Source of the DNA: Maratus speciosus
Taxonomy: Eukaryota > Arthropoda > Arachnida > Araneae > Salticidae
Reading direction: 5' to 3'
Assembly: GCA_963932465.1 (NCBI GenBank)
Contig: OZ010788.1
Location: forward strand, 665,964,484-666,028,483
DNA: 64,000 bases
A program made the position numbers and the translations under genes. Within the stretch, counting starts at the first letter, position 1; the number at the start of each line of letters is the position of its first letter. Shown here piece by piece: positions 42,301-55,900 of this stretch. The notes beneath the pieces were generated by a model. It was not told the origin of the DNA. It saw only the letters and a list, made by a program, of their open reading frames with translations, and made no database searches.

Positions 42301-45300
42301 ATATGAAGTCGTACAGCCCAGATACGAGAGCCAATTAGATTGTCACCACTTACTACTGCAATATGGGTATTCTACGGAATAATTGACGGTTGGCAATGAT
42401 ACGGCGTGTGTTCGTCATCATAGTTTGCGTTGATATCGAACAGCGTAACATATACAGTGAAACCTCCCTGTGAGACCACCTCCCTGAACGACCATTTTTT
42501 CATGGAACGAAATTTATCCCATAGGCTCAATACTAATTTTACCTCCATTCAGACACCATTTCAGTTGAACTCCCTCCATGAGCGACCCATTTCTTTCAAG
42601 AAAATGAAACAAATTCCGTTTTTTCCTGGTCGCTTGAAGAAGGTTTTATTAGAAAAATAATTCCGGAGAGCGCATTATTCATCAAACTTCTAAATTAAGT
42701 TTAGAATTGTTTTTTTTTTCTGTTAACTTTTAAATGTACACTTAAAAGTATACTCCTTTTGCACCTTTTTAGGCAATGAATTTAACTCTGATGACAAATT
42801 AAGAATGACGGTCAGTAAACTTCCATGCCCTATTCTGTCAGGAAACTCTTAAAGAAATAGATAAATTAATGAAATCGTCATTCTTTGTTCCCGTCCAAAA
42901 AAAATTGCATTTGTTTACTGAACTGCGAAATAAAAGTTATAAACGATAAAACCGTAAAATCAAAGCAAACGTCAGTGTATTCATTTTTTAAACTCTGCAG
43001 TCATTAACTTATGTAAAATTAACTTTTGTTTTGATACTTAAATTTTCATATTTTTTCCTAATGTGAAAAATAAATTTTAGTAACATTTAGTGTTGCCTTT
43101 TTTCAACAATTAAAATCTAGATTTAAACATGACCTCCATTAAGAGACCACCTCTCGGAGCGAACAATTTTTATTGAAATGGAACGTGGTCGCTTTAGGGA
43201 CGTTTTACTGTATATTCACCCACAAGAAAAGTGACACAACTCGACAAAACTAAATTTCACAGGAAAGAAGATTAGCAAGCACTTCATTAAAAGAAAATTA
43301 GCATGTTTTTTTCTGTAACTGGAAACTACAGCACTTATCTCTGCTTGCAACAGTAAATACGTGCATAAAAGCGTAAAACCTTTAAGAATGGAGATGTAGA
43401 TGAGGTTTGGATGATTGAGTCATTTTACCTCTCCACACAATTTCCCCCTCTCCTGTGGGTTACGAATGGACATATAGCGCGTAATAAGCGATTTCCTGGA
43501 TAGCTACACTTATGAAACTTTTCCTACAAGTCTCCCACTTGCGTCTATTTTTATATTTTAATGGCACCACTCTCTCTAAACAAAACAAATTTACATATTA
43601 TTTTAAAACTTCGGTAGGAGGATATACTGCAAAATTTATTTTTTAAAATTAGGGGTGTCAAGAAAATAGATAAATAGACGCAAGTGGTTCCTGTAACAAG
43701 TCGCGCACCTATGACAGACCTACTAGTGAAATAAAACGCAAAATGAATTTTTGCGAGTTGTGTCAATTTTTTTGCTGGTGAGCGATTTAACCTCTTCAGT
43801 TCCGAAGCTAAAATAATAATACAAATGCTTATTCATTGTTTTTTTCCAAACAAAATGACATCGTAAATGACAGAAAAAATATCTTTACTGAAATGGATCC
43901 TTTAGGCGCTTAGTAAATTAGGTGCAAAAATATGGATATAAAACTACAAACCCCCTTAAAACATCCATTTAATAACCATTCACCTAAATTAACGCAATCA
44001 CAAATTTAACCCTTTCAGGGACAACGCAATTCCATTGCTAAAGCGTTGAAATTAATGAATGACACCGGAATTTGAAAACAAATTTATTTATTAATATGAA
44101 AAAAGCTATATTTCACACACATAATAAACTGAAAAAAATTGAAACAAAATTCTGGTGCGAATGTGGCATTTGGGAAAAGGTAACACGCAAGCAGAAAAAA
44201 GGAATTGTTTTACTAAAAAGGGTGGGGGGTGGGGGGGGGGCATTAGTTCCATAGAAAAAATTATTCTGTTATGTAACAAAAAAAAATACATTTAATAATC
44301 TCTGTTTTTTATAAAGGAATATGGAAGATCTATGATTTCTGCAAGCTTTCGGTCCCACTGACTTAAAAATGCTCTGGAATCAAGGAAGTTTTTTTACAGG
44401 AGATCCCTAGATACAACTAAGAGTGCATTTAATTATTTTTATTTTTCACTTTTAAATTGCCATTATTTTTATTATTTTTAAATTTCATTATTTTTCATAA
44501 TTTTTTAATAAAGACAGAATGCATTTTGCCAATTTTAAAACAACCAGAGTACTGCGCCTTTACATAATATACACTACACTACTACTGGTACACTACTTTA
44601 TATATTATTTCAAATGTCAACATCCTTTTATATACAAAACGCACACTGAAGAATGAGGTATTACAAAAAGTTTTTGAACAGTGTTCTGGTGTAATATACT
44701 TACATTTTATTAAAAGTGTTATTTGATCGAAAATTGCAGTTAATTAAAAAATTAAAACTTATCAATATATAATTCTAAAAAATCGAAGTGAGAAAAAATG
44801 CAGAGGTCCACAGGTATACGTTAAAATTAATGCTTTATGCATGTTTTCGAATTTTGATTAAATAATCTTATCGAAAATCAATAATAGAACATTAACACCT
44901 GCTTATAAGTAAAAAGTTTTAATGGGGGGGAAAATTACTTTTCAAAAAAGGAAAACAAAAATAATTAGTTTTTTCTGAGAAGTATTTTCAAAACTTTCAT
45001 TTTATTAAATAAATATATGTAAGCTCAATGAAGAGTGATGGCTAATTATAAAACTTTTGTATACATAAAAAATATTTAGCCCTGCTATAGGATGTTTTTA
45101 GAAAGTTTATGTCTTCATCTAAATGAAAAACATGCAAACTCATTGAAGAGTGATGGCTAATTATAAAACTTTTATATACATAAAAAATATTTAGCCCTGC
45201 TGTAGGATGTTTTTAGAAAGTTTATGTCTTCATCTAAAAGAAAAACATGCAAATTCAATGAAGAGTGATGGCTAATTATAAAACTTTTATATACATAAAA

Positions 45301-48300
45301 AATATTTAGACCTGCTATATGATGTTTTTAGAAAGTTTATGTCTTCAACTAAAAGAAAAACATGCAAATTCAATAAATACTCGTTTAAACACATTGCTTA
45401 AAGGAAATTGCTTTCAACTGGAAAGATCACATATTAGTTCAAGTGCACATATTTACTTATAAATGTACAACATATATCCATTTACAGTTTTTTCTTTATA
45501 GATTTTACAGATTTTGACGCTTAACAGTCCAGAGCTTTAAAATACAATAATTTATTTTTATATTCTATTCGCACCACTATATCTTAAAAGTAATTTTTTT
45601 AGTAAATGTCTCTTGCGCATGTCATCAAAACAGAAATAAAAAAAAAATTCTTTAAAAAAAAAGTGGTGCCGAGCGAAAAATTTGGTTAAGGGTTAAAAGG
45701 AAACAATGTAATAATAACATTATTATTATACTTGAACTATTTTTAAAAAGAAAAATTTTAAATAAAAAACCAGTTTTCTATTACACGAATTAAAAATTTT
45801 CAAAATATATCGCAACTTGCGTTTATACATACATTCTATATTATTTATCACACTTGAACTATTTTTAAAAAGAAAAATTTTAAATAAAAAACCAGATTTT
45901 CGTTAGAAGAATTGAAAATTTTCAAAATATATCGCAACATGCGTCCATTTTTACATACGTTTTATACTATTTATCATAGAGTTGTATTACAAACGCAAAG
46001 AAAACATCAGAAATACATCAATAAAATGCAATATAAAAGGAAACCAAACAAATATCAAAAGTTACCAACAAAACTATATTGGGTATAAAGATAAAAATCC
46101 AAAACAACCTTTGAAAAAAAAAATCGTAGATAAATAAAAAGTAGAATTATTACAAAAACATTATCTTGCAATAAAAGGAAGAAGAAAGCACTTGCGAAAA
46201 CAAAATTTATCATAAAAACAAAAGAACAAAGAGTAGAAAAAAACAACCATTAGCAAATATGAATGTTAAAGAAACAAAAAAAGAATGCTAATGCAAATAT
46301 TAGCATTTGTTGAAATAAACACAAATCAAAGAGTATGTAGATTTTCTTTTTATCGAGTTCTAGGAAGTTTTTGTTTGCATAAGTTTTTGAAACGAACTTC
46401 ATCGAAGATATCTTCGATCTATACGAGAAAATTGCACCGCTAATCAAAATGTCCTTTAGGAATTAAAAAAAAAAATAAAAATAAAAATAAAAGAAAAGCT
46501 TTTAGTCAATGGATGCGAAAAAGTAGAAGGTAATTTTGTTTTTGTAAATGCCGAAGCGATGATAAAATTAATTGATTTTTTATTAACTTTAATGAAGATT
46601 GTTTTCGGGGCGACTTCAGTGAATGTAACTTTTTTGAATAACGTATATCTCTTAAATGACAGAAGTATTATTTGCCTGTAAGTCTTTTTATTCTAAGTTA
46701 AATATTGGGATCATTTTCAATCCATTTAATTTACACTGCAGTTTTAAAGAAGCCGGAAATTATACGTCAAGCGTGGCAAATGAGGTGCATTCTAAATAAA
46801 ATGAAGAGCTAGTTTTATAAATATTCAGATCTTGGCGCAATAGTTGTTGCACTCTTATGCAAAAATGCATGAATACAAAATTTGTTACGAAAAACTATAT
46901 TGTCTACAGATTAACCCTTAAATGAGGGTTGTTGCTTTTCGGCAACATACCCAATTTAGGCTCTAAAATACTATTAGAATAATATTTAAGCTATAATGCC
47001 TAATGTTGCCAATAAAATACATTCTGAAAATATTATTAAATCGATTTTCAACAGGTAGATGGCAACACTTATGTTGTTTAAGAATGAAGATAGATTTATT
47101 TTTTCAATTGTTGCTACTTGTTCTTTTTGTTTTGTTTGGAAGCTTGCGAAATACCCTATTTTGTTCTGCAGTGAGCAAGTAAATTTTATTTCTTATTATA
47201 GTTCCTAAAATTCTTGTGTGTTTAATACTATAGAATTTTATCAAGGAAAATTATTTTTTCAATTAAAGACCAGTATTGCTGATTAGTAACAAATTGTTTT
47301 TTAGCCGTAAACCATACTTAAAACAAAATATGATTCTTTTTTTAAGTATTTTCCCCATGATTTATTTAAAAAATGAAAGCCGAAAAACATTATTACAATG
47401 ATTTTTGAAAAATCAGGCATTTAAGGGTTAATTAAGTAATACGGAAATAATGGGACTCCATCTTATATACAGGGTGGCCATAATTAAACCGACAGTACTC
47501 AGAGTGCGCTGTAGCGCGACCTAATTGAGAGAATGACGCCAAATTTTGTAAGAAGATTAAACAAAACGGGGGACGAAGGACTCCGCGAAAAGAAAATTAG
47601 CTCAAAAAGTTACCGCTAGGGGAATGTGCAGCGCTGTGCAACAGAAAAGAGAGTTTTTAAAAATGCAGAATCAATACTGAAATAAAATTACCTTTTATTT
47701 TGCACATTTAACGATTTTCGTATTCATTCTTCATTTTTTAAAACTCCCTTTGCTCTATCACAGCGCCACATATTCCCCTAGCGGTGACTTTTGAACTAAT
47801 TTTTTTTCGCGGAATCCTTTCACCCGCCGTTTTGTTTAATTTTTTTACAAAATTTGGAATCATTCTCTCAGTTAAATCGCGCAACTGAACCCTCTGAGTA
47901 CCGTCAGTTTAATTATAGCCACCTTGTAGAACGTAATCTATATAATATGTAGATAATAGCTCCATGGCAACCTAGAATCATGACCTATCATGTGATATCA
48001 TTGAATTAATGATGTATGATAGGATTTAACAGAATGAAGAAAACTTTTATTAATATCTTTTTAAGTTTAGATTCGGCTTTCATTAAATTTTAAATGATTC
48101 GGCAAAATTTCAAATCATTCGGTTGGGTAGCTTTCGCGCTGTTATATGCGGACAGACGGACGACCAGACGCGCTGCCATCGAAATACTGAAAGTCAGAGG
48201 ACATGAGTTGTGACGTCATCCCTAATCGATTGACTTCTCACTAGTGTTGTAATTCACACCGGAAAATTTTGAATACCATTTTTTTTTTTTTTTTTTGTGG

Positions 48301-51300
48301 AATATCAATCATCTTATAAAGCAATAATAACTATTGAAACTTACTGGTGAGAATTTGGAATCCCCCAATAAAAAATCAGCCAGATGCGGCAATACTGTGG
48401 CATTCAGCATCTGGCTGAATTTTTATTTAGGGACTCCGAATTCTGACCAGTTAGTTTAAATAGTTATTATTGTTTTATAAGATGATAGATATTCCAAAAA
48501 TAAAGTAAAAGAAAATTTCTATTCAAACATTTCTGGTGTGAATTCCAACACTCTTGAGATGTGTCGATTAGTGATGACGCCACAACTCGTGTCCTCTGGC
48601 CTTGAGTATTCCGATGGCAGCGCCAGGCGGCGATTATAATTACATTATATAATTACGAATGCACTTTAAAATATGATATACAGTGGTGGTGAATTCAAAG
48701 AATTTTTCAGGACAAATATCAGTATTATTTTTACAGAAAAATAAATCTATGTTAAAATTTCGCTTTATTTAAGAAGAGATTTTCTATAAGAATATACTGG
48801 TACCGAAGAATTTTTCTGGTCTTGAAATTTCAGGACAACTACGTGATATAAAGATATAATGCACATTGTAAAAATTTTTTTGTATTTTAGAAAACAAAGC
48901 AAAGATAGACAGCTGCCAGAAAAAATGGTGGATTAAATGCAGAACAAGTGGAAACAGAAGCATCTGTTATTAAAGAATAAGTAATTATCAATTTGAATAG
49001 CAAAAATAATCTGAACCCTAAAAAACATAATGAAATTACGAATAAAGAGACATATAATGTACTATCTACCACTTACGAGTGACGTAACTGAGGAGGTTGT
49101 CATAAGATGGATGCTGCTTTTTTAATCAGATCATCAATTTCACATATTACCTCCAGAAGCAAACTTACCACCAGTTAATTTGAACAGAACATTTCGACTT
49201 ATTTAAGCGCCTTATTCATAAAATATTTTCTCACAAACATGGTAAAAATTTTTATTTGTTTTTACTAGGGACAATTTTTCCAAATATTGTAATATTTTGA
49301 ACTGGCAATGATAGGAGGTTGTCTAGGTTGTCAAAATATGGCCGAAATGCAGGGCTGAAACAACTGCCAAAGTAAACTTCCACCAGTAAAAATGAATAGC
49401 TATTTTTGCCATTACTTATGATTGAAATTTTGCATTAATAAGGCGTTTGAAAAAGGAGAAAATTTCAATCAAATTTATTGGTGGAAGTTTCCTCCGACGT
49501 TAATTAATCCCTGCGAAAACCGTTACAGTAGAAGTTTCGTCTTTTTTGCAGATATGTCAGTTCCTCTTTTATTAATAGTTCCATGAAAAATATAAACAGA
49601 AAAAGCTTTTAGAAAAATAAAACAATGCATGAGACAGAGCATACCTCAACTAAAGAAATAGAGTTATACTTTAACTAGATGAAGTACAAAAAAAGCTCTT
49701 TATAAATAAAGTATAAATTAAAATACATTGCTGTGTTTAAGAACGTAAGTCAAACAAAGAGTTATTATCATTTTTATAAAAAATTAAGTTTAAATTCATA
49801 TTTAAATGTTTTGATTTATTGAATAAAACGTTAAATCTCGAATTTCAATTTATATATTTCATTTTATTTTTCTTTTATACTTTACTTTTATGGTGTTTAA
49901 CATCTTCCATAAAATGTCAAAGTTTAGCATATATATAAAAGTATTTATTTATATAAAATAAAGACACAGCATGTGTTTGCATAGAAAGTGTCCATTTATT
50001 ACGTATTGTAAAAGAAAGAAAAAAAGAACTGATATCGGAAAGTAAATGGATGAGAAAGTACATCTCTACTAACGTAGTAACTGTTGTATTGTAACTAGAT
50101 AAAGTAGATAGAAAAAAGTTGTAGAAAGAATCTAAATTAAAAGAAATTCCTATGTTAAAGAATGCAATTAAAATAAAAAGTGACTGAATTTTCATTAAAA
50201 TTAAGTTTAAATTCTAATTTAAATGTCTTGACTTATCGAATAAAACGTTAAATCTCGAGTTTCAATTTATTTATTTCATTTCACTTTTCTCGCAGAGTAC
50301 GGAGGGAAAACAATCAAAATAGTAGTTCAAAAGAACAAAATTATTTCACTTTAAGAACCTGACATGCAATTAAATTCTACTTCTAATTGGAAGAACAAAT
50401 AAATTAAAATCATTCTGAACGGCGTCTTATTAAGTCCATGTATATTATCGTAATAAAGGATTATGCTTTTTTCATAAATAAATTTTAAATCCTATTATTA
50501 AATTGCTAATTAACTTATATTCATGACTGTCTGTTTTTTCAAAAAATTAGTCAAAAAGACTAATTAATTTCATTTGTACTCGATGATTCTTAGCATATCA
50601 ACCGAAAGGAAACTTTATAATTACATTTTTATAAGGTCGAATTAATTTTGATTGATTTATAAATTAAAGGGTTTTTTGTAACTTAGATGACACCGAGAAA
50701 AAACACATTTAAAATGAATAAAGTCAGTGAAATAAAATATGAAGAGATGTAATTTCACTTGAAATAATTTCATTTCTGCTATTAAATGTTGAAACTCGAT
50801 ATTTTATTTTATCAAACATTATTTTATGACTGAAATATCGTTTTTTTAAGTGAACCTACTAATTTTCCATGCGTACAATTGTTATTTTCGTCAGATATTT
50901 GTCAAAATTCTTTTCAAAAACTTATTCAAGAAACTATTGAATTGTTTTAAACCAATAAATCAATAATTTAGAAGGAAAGATCACAACCCGCGTCCAGAAT
51001 AAGGCCTTATCGGCAAAAGAGAAAAAAAAAAAACGTACTTTCAGACCAGGAAATAATACAGCATTTCAGATGATGTTCTATATTTCGACATTTTCTTTTT
51101 ATTTCAACTTATTGATGTTATGCTCTGCTGAATGATCATGACTTCTTTCGAAAGAACAAAAAATTGTAACTCTAGTTTTATTCTAATGTTTGAAATTTAG
51201 ATTTATAGACCATTTTGAAATCTGAATAGGAACACATTATATTATTTTTTGAAACTCTGCATCATATACGTGTTATGATAATTTGAGAAATAAAAATAAA

Positions 51301-52869
51301 GTATCCCACAAATAGGGCTTTGGATTTTTATTTTAAAAGAAACGTTTATTGCAAATATTTTAGATTTCTTTAACATCTGCAATGAAATATATAATAAAGA
51401 TTATCTTATTAACCTCTCACGGACGGTAGCTTTAAATACATGATTCTATTTTTATATTCTATTTGCACCACTATATTTCAAAAGTAAATCTTTTAGTAAA
51501 TTTCTCGTGCACACCTTGTCAAAGTGCAAGTGTTTCTTTATATATGAAATATTTTCTTCATCATAAAAATCTTTGACACTAATTGATAGTTATGAAATGG
51601 TATTTATGAAACAGAGATGGAAAAGAAAATTACTCTTTGTTGACATAAGATAGTCATCATAAAACATGTTAAATTATCTTGTAAGCATCATCATAGTTTA
51701 TAGCATGAACAATCTGATTGTTTCATGCTCAGTTAAATCATAAAGTTTAATCAAGTTTCTCCAGAATGGCAGATAGTAATTTAAGATCAATAAATCAAAG
51801 TAATTATGTTCAAAGTACAAAGTTAAATTAATGTCAAAATCAAATATTGATCATTACATTATAAGAGTTAAATCAAAATTAACTTTTGTCTGATTTGACA
51901 GTTCATACTATGATTATCTCATAAATAATATATAACAGTTAAATTAGAATTACCTCTGGGTGATGCAGGACCTGAATAATATTAGAAAACCCAACATTAA
52001 AAATAGTCTCAGCCAATTAAATTAAAGTTTCCTCCCAAATTGACACTTTCGCCCTCTGCTGGAAAATATTCCAAACTTCATAACAAAACTCATGTGCTCA
52101 GAGTAAGAGAGCGGACTTTTTCAGAGATTTGAGGTGTCTCTAAAAGATCAAATATGAACAAGATTATTCTAGAAAAAATATATGGTATCTCGGGACCTCC
52201 ACGAACTCGTGACTCTCTTGTACTGCCAATGTGCTAAATAAAAAAGAGTGTACTGAAAAAGCGAGGTCCCGAGTCAATTATTTAACCTACCGGCAACATC
52301 ATTCAAGTATCACCACTGCCCAAGACATTACATCTATATATATATATATATATATATATATAACTTATTAAGTTTATTCCTACTTTTTTTTTCATTCTAG
52401 TTTAACTAAAAGTTAATCTAAGTCTTTTCTTAATCTCTTCAATCATTTTCATTCATTTTATTTATTTATTTTTATTTTTTTTTATTTATTTATTTATTTT
52501 TTTTTTTTTTTTTTGGGGGGGGGGGTGCAACTCAAAAATTATTGTTATTAATCCAGTTCCAATTTACATTTTTTCTTTCTCACACCAGATGGCAGCACAG
52601 TTTAGGGCTTTGGATCTCTTAGCTTTTTATTATCTATTTTCTGTAATGTTTGCGTTATAAGGAGCTAAATTTTGTCATTTTAGGCTTAATACCGACAAAA
52701 TTGGATGAAATAACGCATCTTCTATGAATGAACTCACAAGCTCCTCTGATGATTCTGTGAGTCATTCATAGTTTCTTATATTACATACTGGTTTCATATG
52801 TTCATTTCTAAATCTTCTTTGGAACTTTGTCAATTTCTTCATATATTTGTGATTTCAAATTTATTATAT

Positions 52870-52914
<45 letters not shown>

Positions 52915-55900
52915 GGTGCAAAGCGAATTAATACGGTTAAGTGTGCCGATGCGGCACTGGTCCGTTAAGGGTAAAAATAATAGTAGCAAAGTAAGAACAT
53001 TTTAGGAACGTTGGTTTACTTTACAAAATTAAATTATTTATTTTTTACCATCAGTGTTCTCGATTCTGTGGATTTTTTTTAATTCACATGTTTCATATTC
53101 ACACCAGAAATTTAAAATGGAAATTTTTGATTTATTTAATAACAGACATTTTGTTACTAAAGTAAGCGAAATTTACTAATTAGATTTTTCTGGTATGAAT
53201 TCCGATTCTCTGAATTGCGCAATTTCTGGAACGAAGAAAAAAAATTCAGGCTTTTAAGGGTTAAGCAAGTTTATGTGTTTTTAATATACATCTTATTTAT
53301 GAATATATTTCGGTTCGAACAAGAAACTTCTTTACAAAATAAATGTTAAAACTACAAAGAAGAAAAAAGTTAAATAAGTACGTTAAACAGTTTTAAATAA
53401 AATTCTGAAATGAAATATTTTTTTTTAAACCTTGAGAAAAATTCCCGACCTTTCTAGAGTTAATAACAGAAAATAATTACTATTATTATTAAGCAAAATT
53501 TACATAAACAAATCATATTAAACCATGAAATCATTTCTGATGTATAACATTCATAAGAACAATAAATAAATTAACCCTTCAGTGCGCAGCTTTGCATTGC
53601 AAACAACAGTGTTTTAAATTTAATATATTATTTTAATTCGTATATACCTAATTCACACCAGAAAATTAAAATAGCAATATGTGCTTTAATTAATAACAGA
53701 CATTCCGTATTTAAATAAAGCGAAATTAATCATTGAAACATTCTGGTGCAAAGTCGGATTCTCTGAACTACGCAATTTCTAGGACATATTCTATCATGGG
53801 AATTAAAGGGTTTATGTTTAAGTTTTATCAAATAAATTATTATATAAAATAAGGTATTTGGAGACATACTTCTTAAAATATTTACTAATTTGGAATATTT
53901 TAGCGTAAAACAGCCACATGACAGTAGTTTTTACTTATATTGCAGATGTACAACAGAAGAAAAGATTGACGTATTATATGAAAAATGTATTTGTGATTTT
54001 TTCATCATTTTTTCCGTGTAATAAACCTTTCAGAGAATCATATATATATTTTTTCGAATCAAAATAAAAAATCGCGCATTTAAGGGTTAAAGAAATAAAC
54101 ACTTAACAATAAAAGAAAATACTATATTTTTCATAAACTAGTACATTTAATCAATACACGAAAATCAGGTTTAGGATAAAATATAAAACAGTTAATAACA
54201 AATATATGGCAGATGCATACCTATAAAAAATTATAACACAAATGAAATACATTACCTCGCATCTCGTCCTATTGATGTTAGCTAAATTTATTCGAAAAAC
54301 TTTGTCCCTGAAAAGAAAGTATAAAAAATTAGTAAAAGTTTATTTAAAGTATAAAATGAGTGTATTCATACACACCACTCAAAACATAAAATAGATTCTA
54401 AACCACAATCCTAAAATTTTCCTACCAGTATTTAAAAATTGTTATTTTCGAAGAATTCTTGCGATTAAAGTAAACAAATATTTCTATTTGAAAATACCGG
54501 TTCTAAAGATTAAAAAATGTGTACTGGATTCTTGTCACAACATGGTTAACCTTTTCCGGCCCAGTGGTCTCACATCGGGACCACCTAATTTTAATTCCAA
54601 ACTTATAATCAGCACCAAGAATATTTTAATAAAATTTTGATTTTATAATGAAAGTTTAAAGTATCAAGTTTTTAAATTAAAAAAAATCGTTTATGAATCC
54701 CGGTGGCATTTAATCAGTTCATCATTTTACGAACATAATTTTTCCGTGCCGGAAAGGGTTAACCCTCTCGCTGCGTAACTTTCTTTCTTTTTTTTCTTTT
54801 TTTCTTTTTTTTTTTTATCAAAATAGGTTTAAAAATTGCGCATTTTTTTATTACATATTTCAAATCTATATATAGTTCAGTAAACATTTTTTGTAAAAGA
54901 GTTCAAGATCTTAGATGGGATAGGATATTAGCTATCAGGGTAAATCAGGGCTGTCACTGGAGACTATTTTTATATTCTCGCATCACTATTTTAAGAAAAT
55001 AAATTTTGCAGTATATTTCTCTGGTAGATGTTATTAAAGTCTATATGGATTTATTTGTATTTAAAAAGTAGTCCGAGTTGAATTAAAAAATAGTCGCCAG
55101 TGGAAAAAATTAATCCCCGGGGAAATCTCGGGTTGCGCAAATTTTACTAGTTTTACGTTGTCCGAGGAAATCTCGGGTTGCGCAGCAAAACGGTTAAAAC
55201 AAAAGGATTGTGTGCATAGCTTCCAACTTTTATTCTTTTTTCATACCACTATTTTTGATCGAAAATTTTTGCCTTAATCCTATGTTATCGGGACGTGGGA
55301 CATAGGTCCCAGGCTCCTCGAGTAAACTGTCTTCGAATCGGTGATGATTAAATAAAAACAAAATTCTCTGTTAAAAAATAGTGGTAGGGAAAAAGCGTAA
55401 AACTTGGCAGCTATGTATGTGGTGCACATCAAATCGTTCACAGAGATTCTTCAAGGATTCTATTTAAGGCTATTTCCATGAGTACTTGTAGTGTAAATCA
55501 CATGCTACGATTTTTGGCTACCAGTATTTCAAACCGGAAAAATGTGACTTATTTTATGGGATCTATATCATTAATTGAATAAAGTTAAGCAGACGTTTCG
55601 AAAACAACGGTAGCCACTGCTGTGTGACTTTCACTACAAAAACCCATGAAGCTAACCTTAACCCTTTATGTGCTTAATTATGAATTCATGAAAATTTTAT
55701 CTTCTAAAGCATTTTTCGTGAATTATTTAAACTACATTAGAAAATTTACATAATCATTTAATAAATTTTGGAAGGATTGAAGGATTTAGAAGGATTCATT
55801 AAATTTGAATTTATAGGGATTTTGTGCACTATTTATAACCCCACTCAAACCTTTTATTTTAAATATTTTTCTTAGTATTTTGTAGAATTAGGAAATGTAC

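Larger units (their letters stand above)
46757..48665. repeat. Dispersed repeat R3, inverted copy with three insertions
   Basis: GGCAAATGAGGTGC at the left and TATATAATTACGAATGC at the right are the reversed ends of the R3 repeat. Between R3 pieces lie three separate elements (46911-47431, 47468-47928, 48171-48622). Removing them restores about 480 bp. Confidence 0.78.
41087..54255 (-). other. Sema2 intron, 13.2 kb
   Basis: The longest intron. Contents listed separately. 41540-42450, 43860-44000, 44200-45000, 46000-46750, 48840-49130 and 50300-51400 hold AT-rich sequence in which I see no gene or clear element; C/G runs occur near 42077 and 44221. A TTAA-capped fragment (53090-53264, ending CTTTTAAGGGTTAA) lacks a clear left end. 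Confidence 0.6.
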
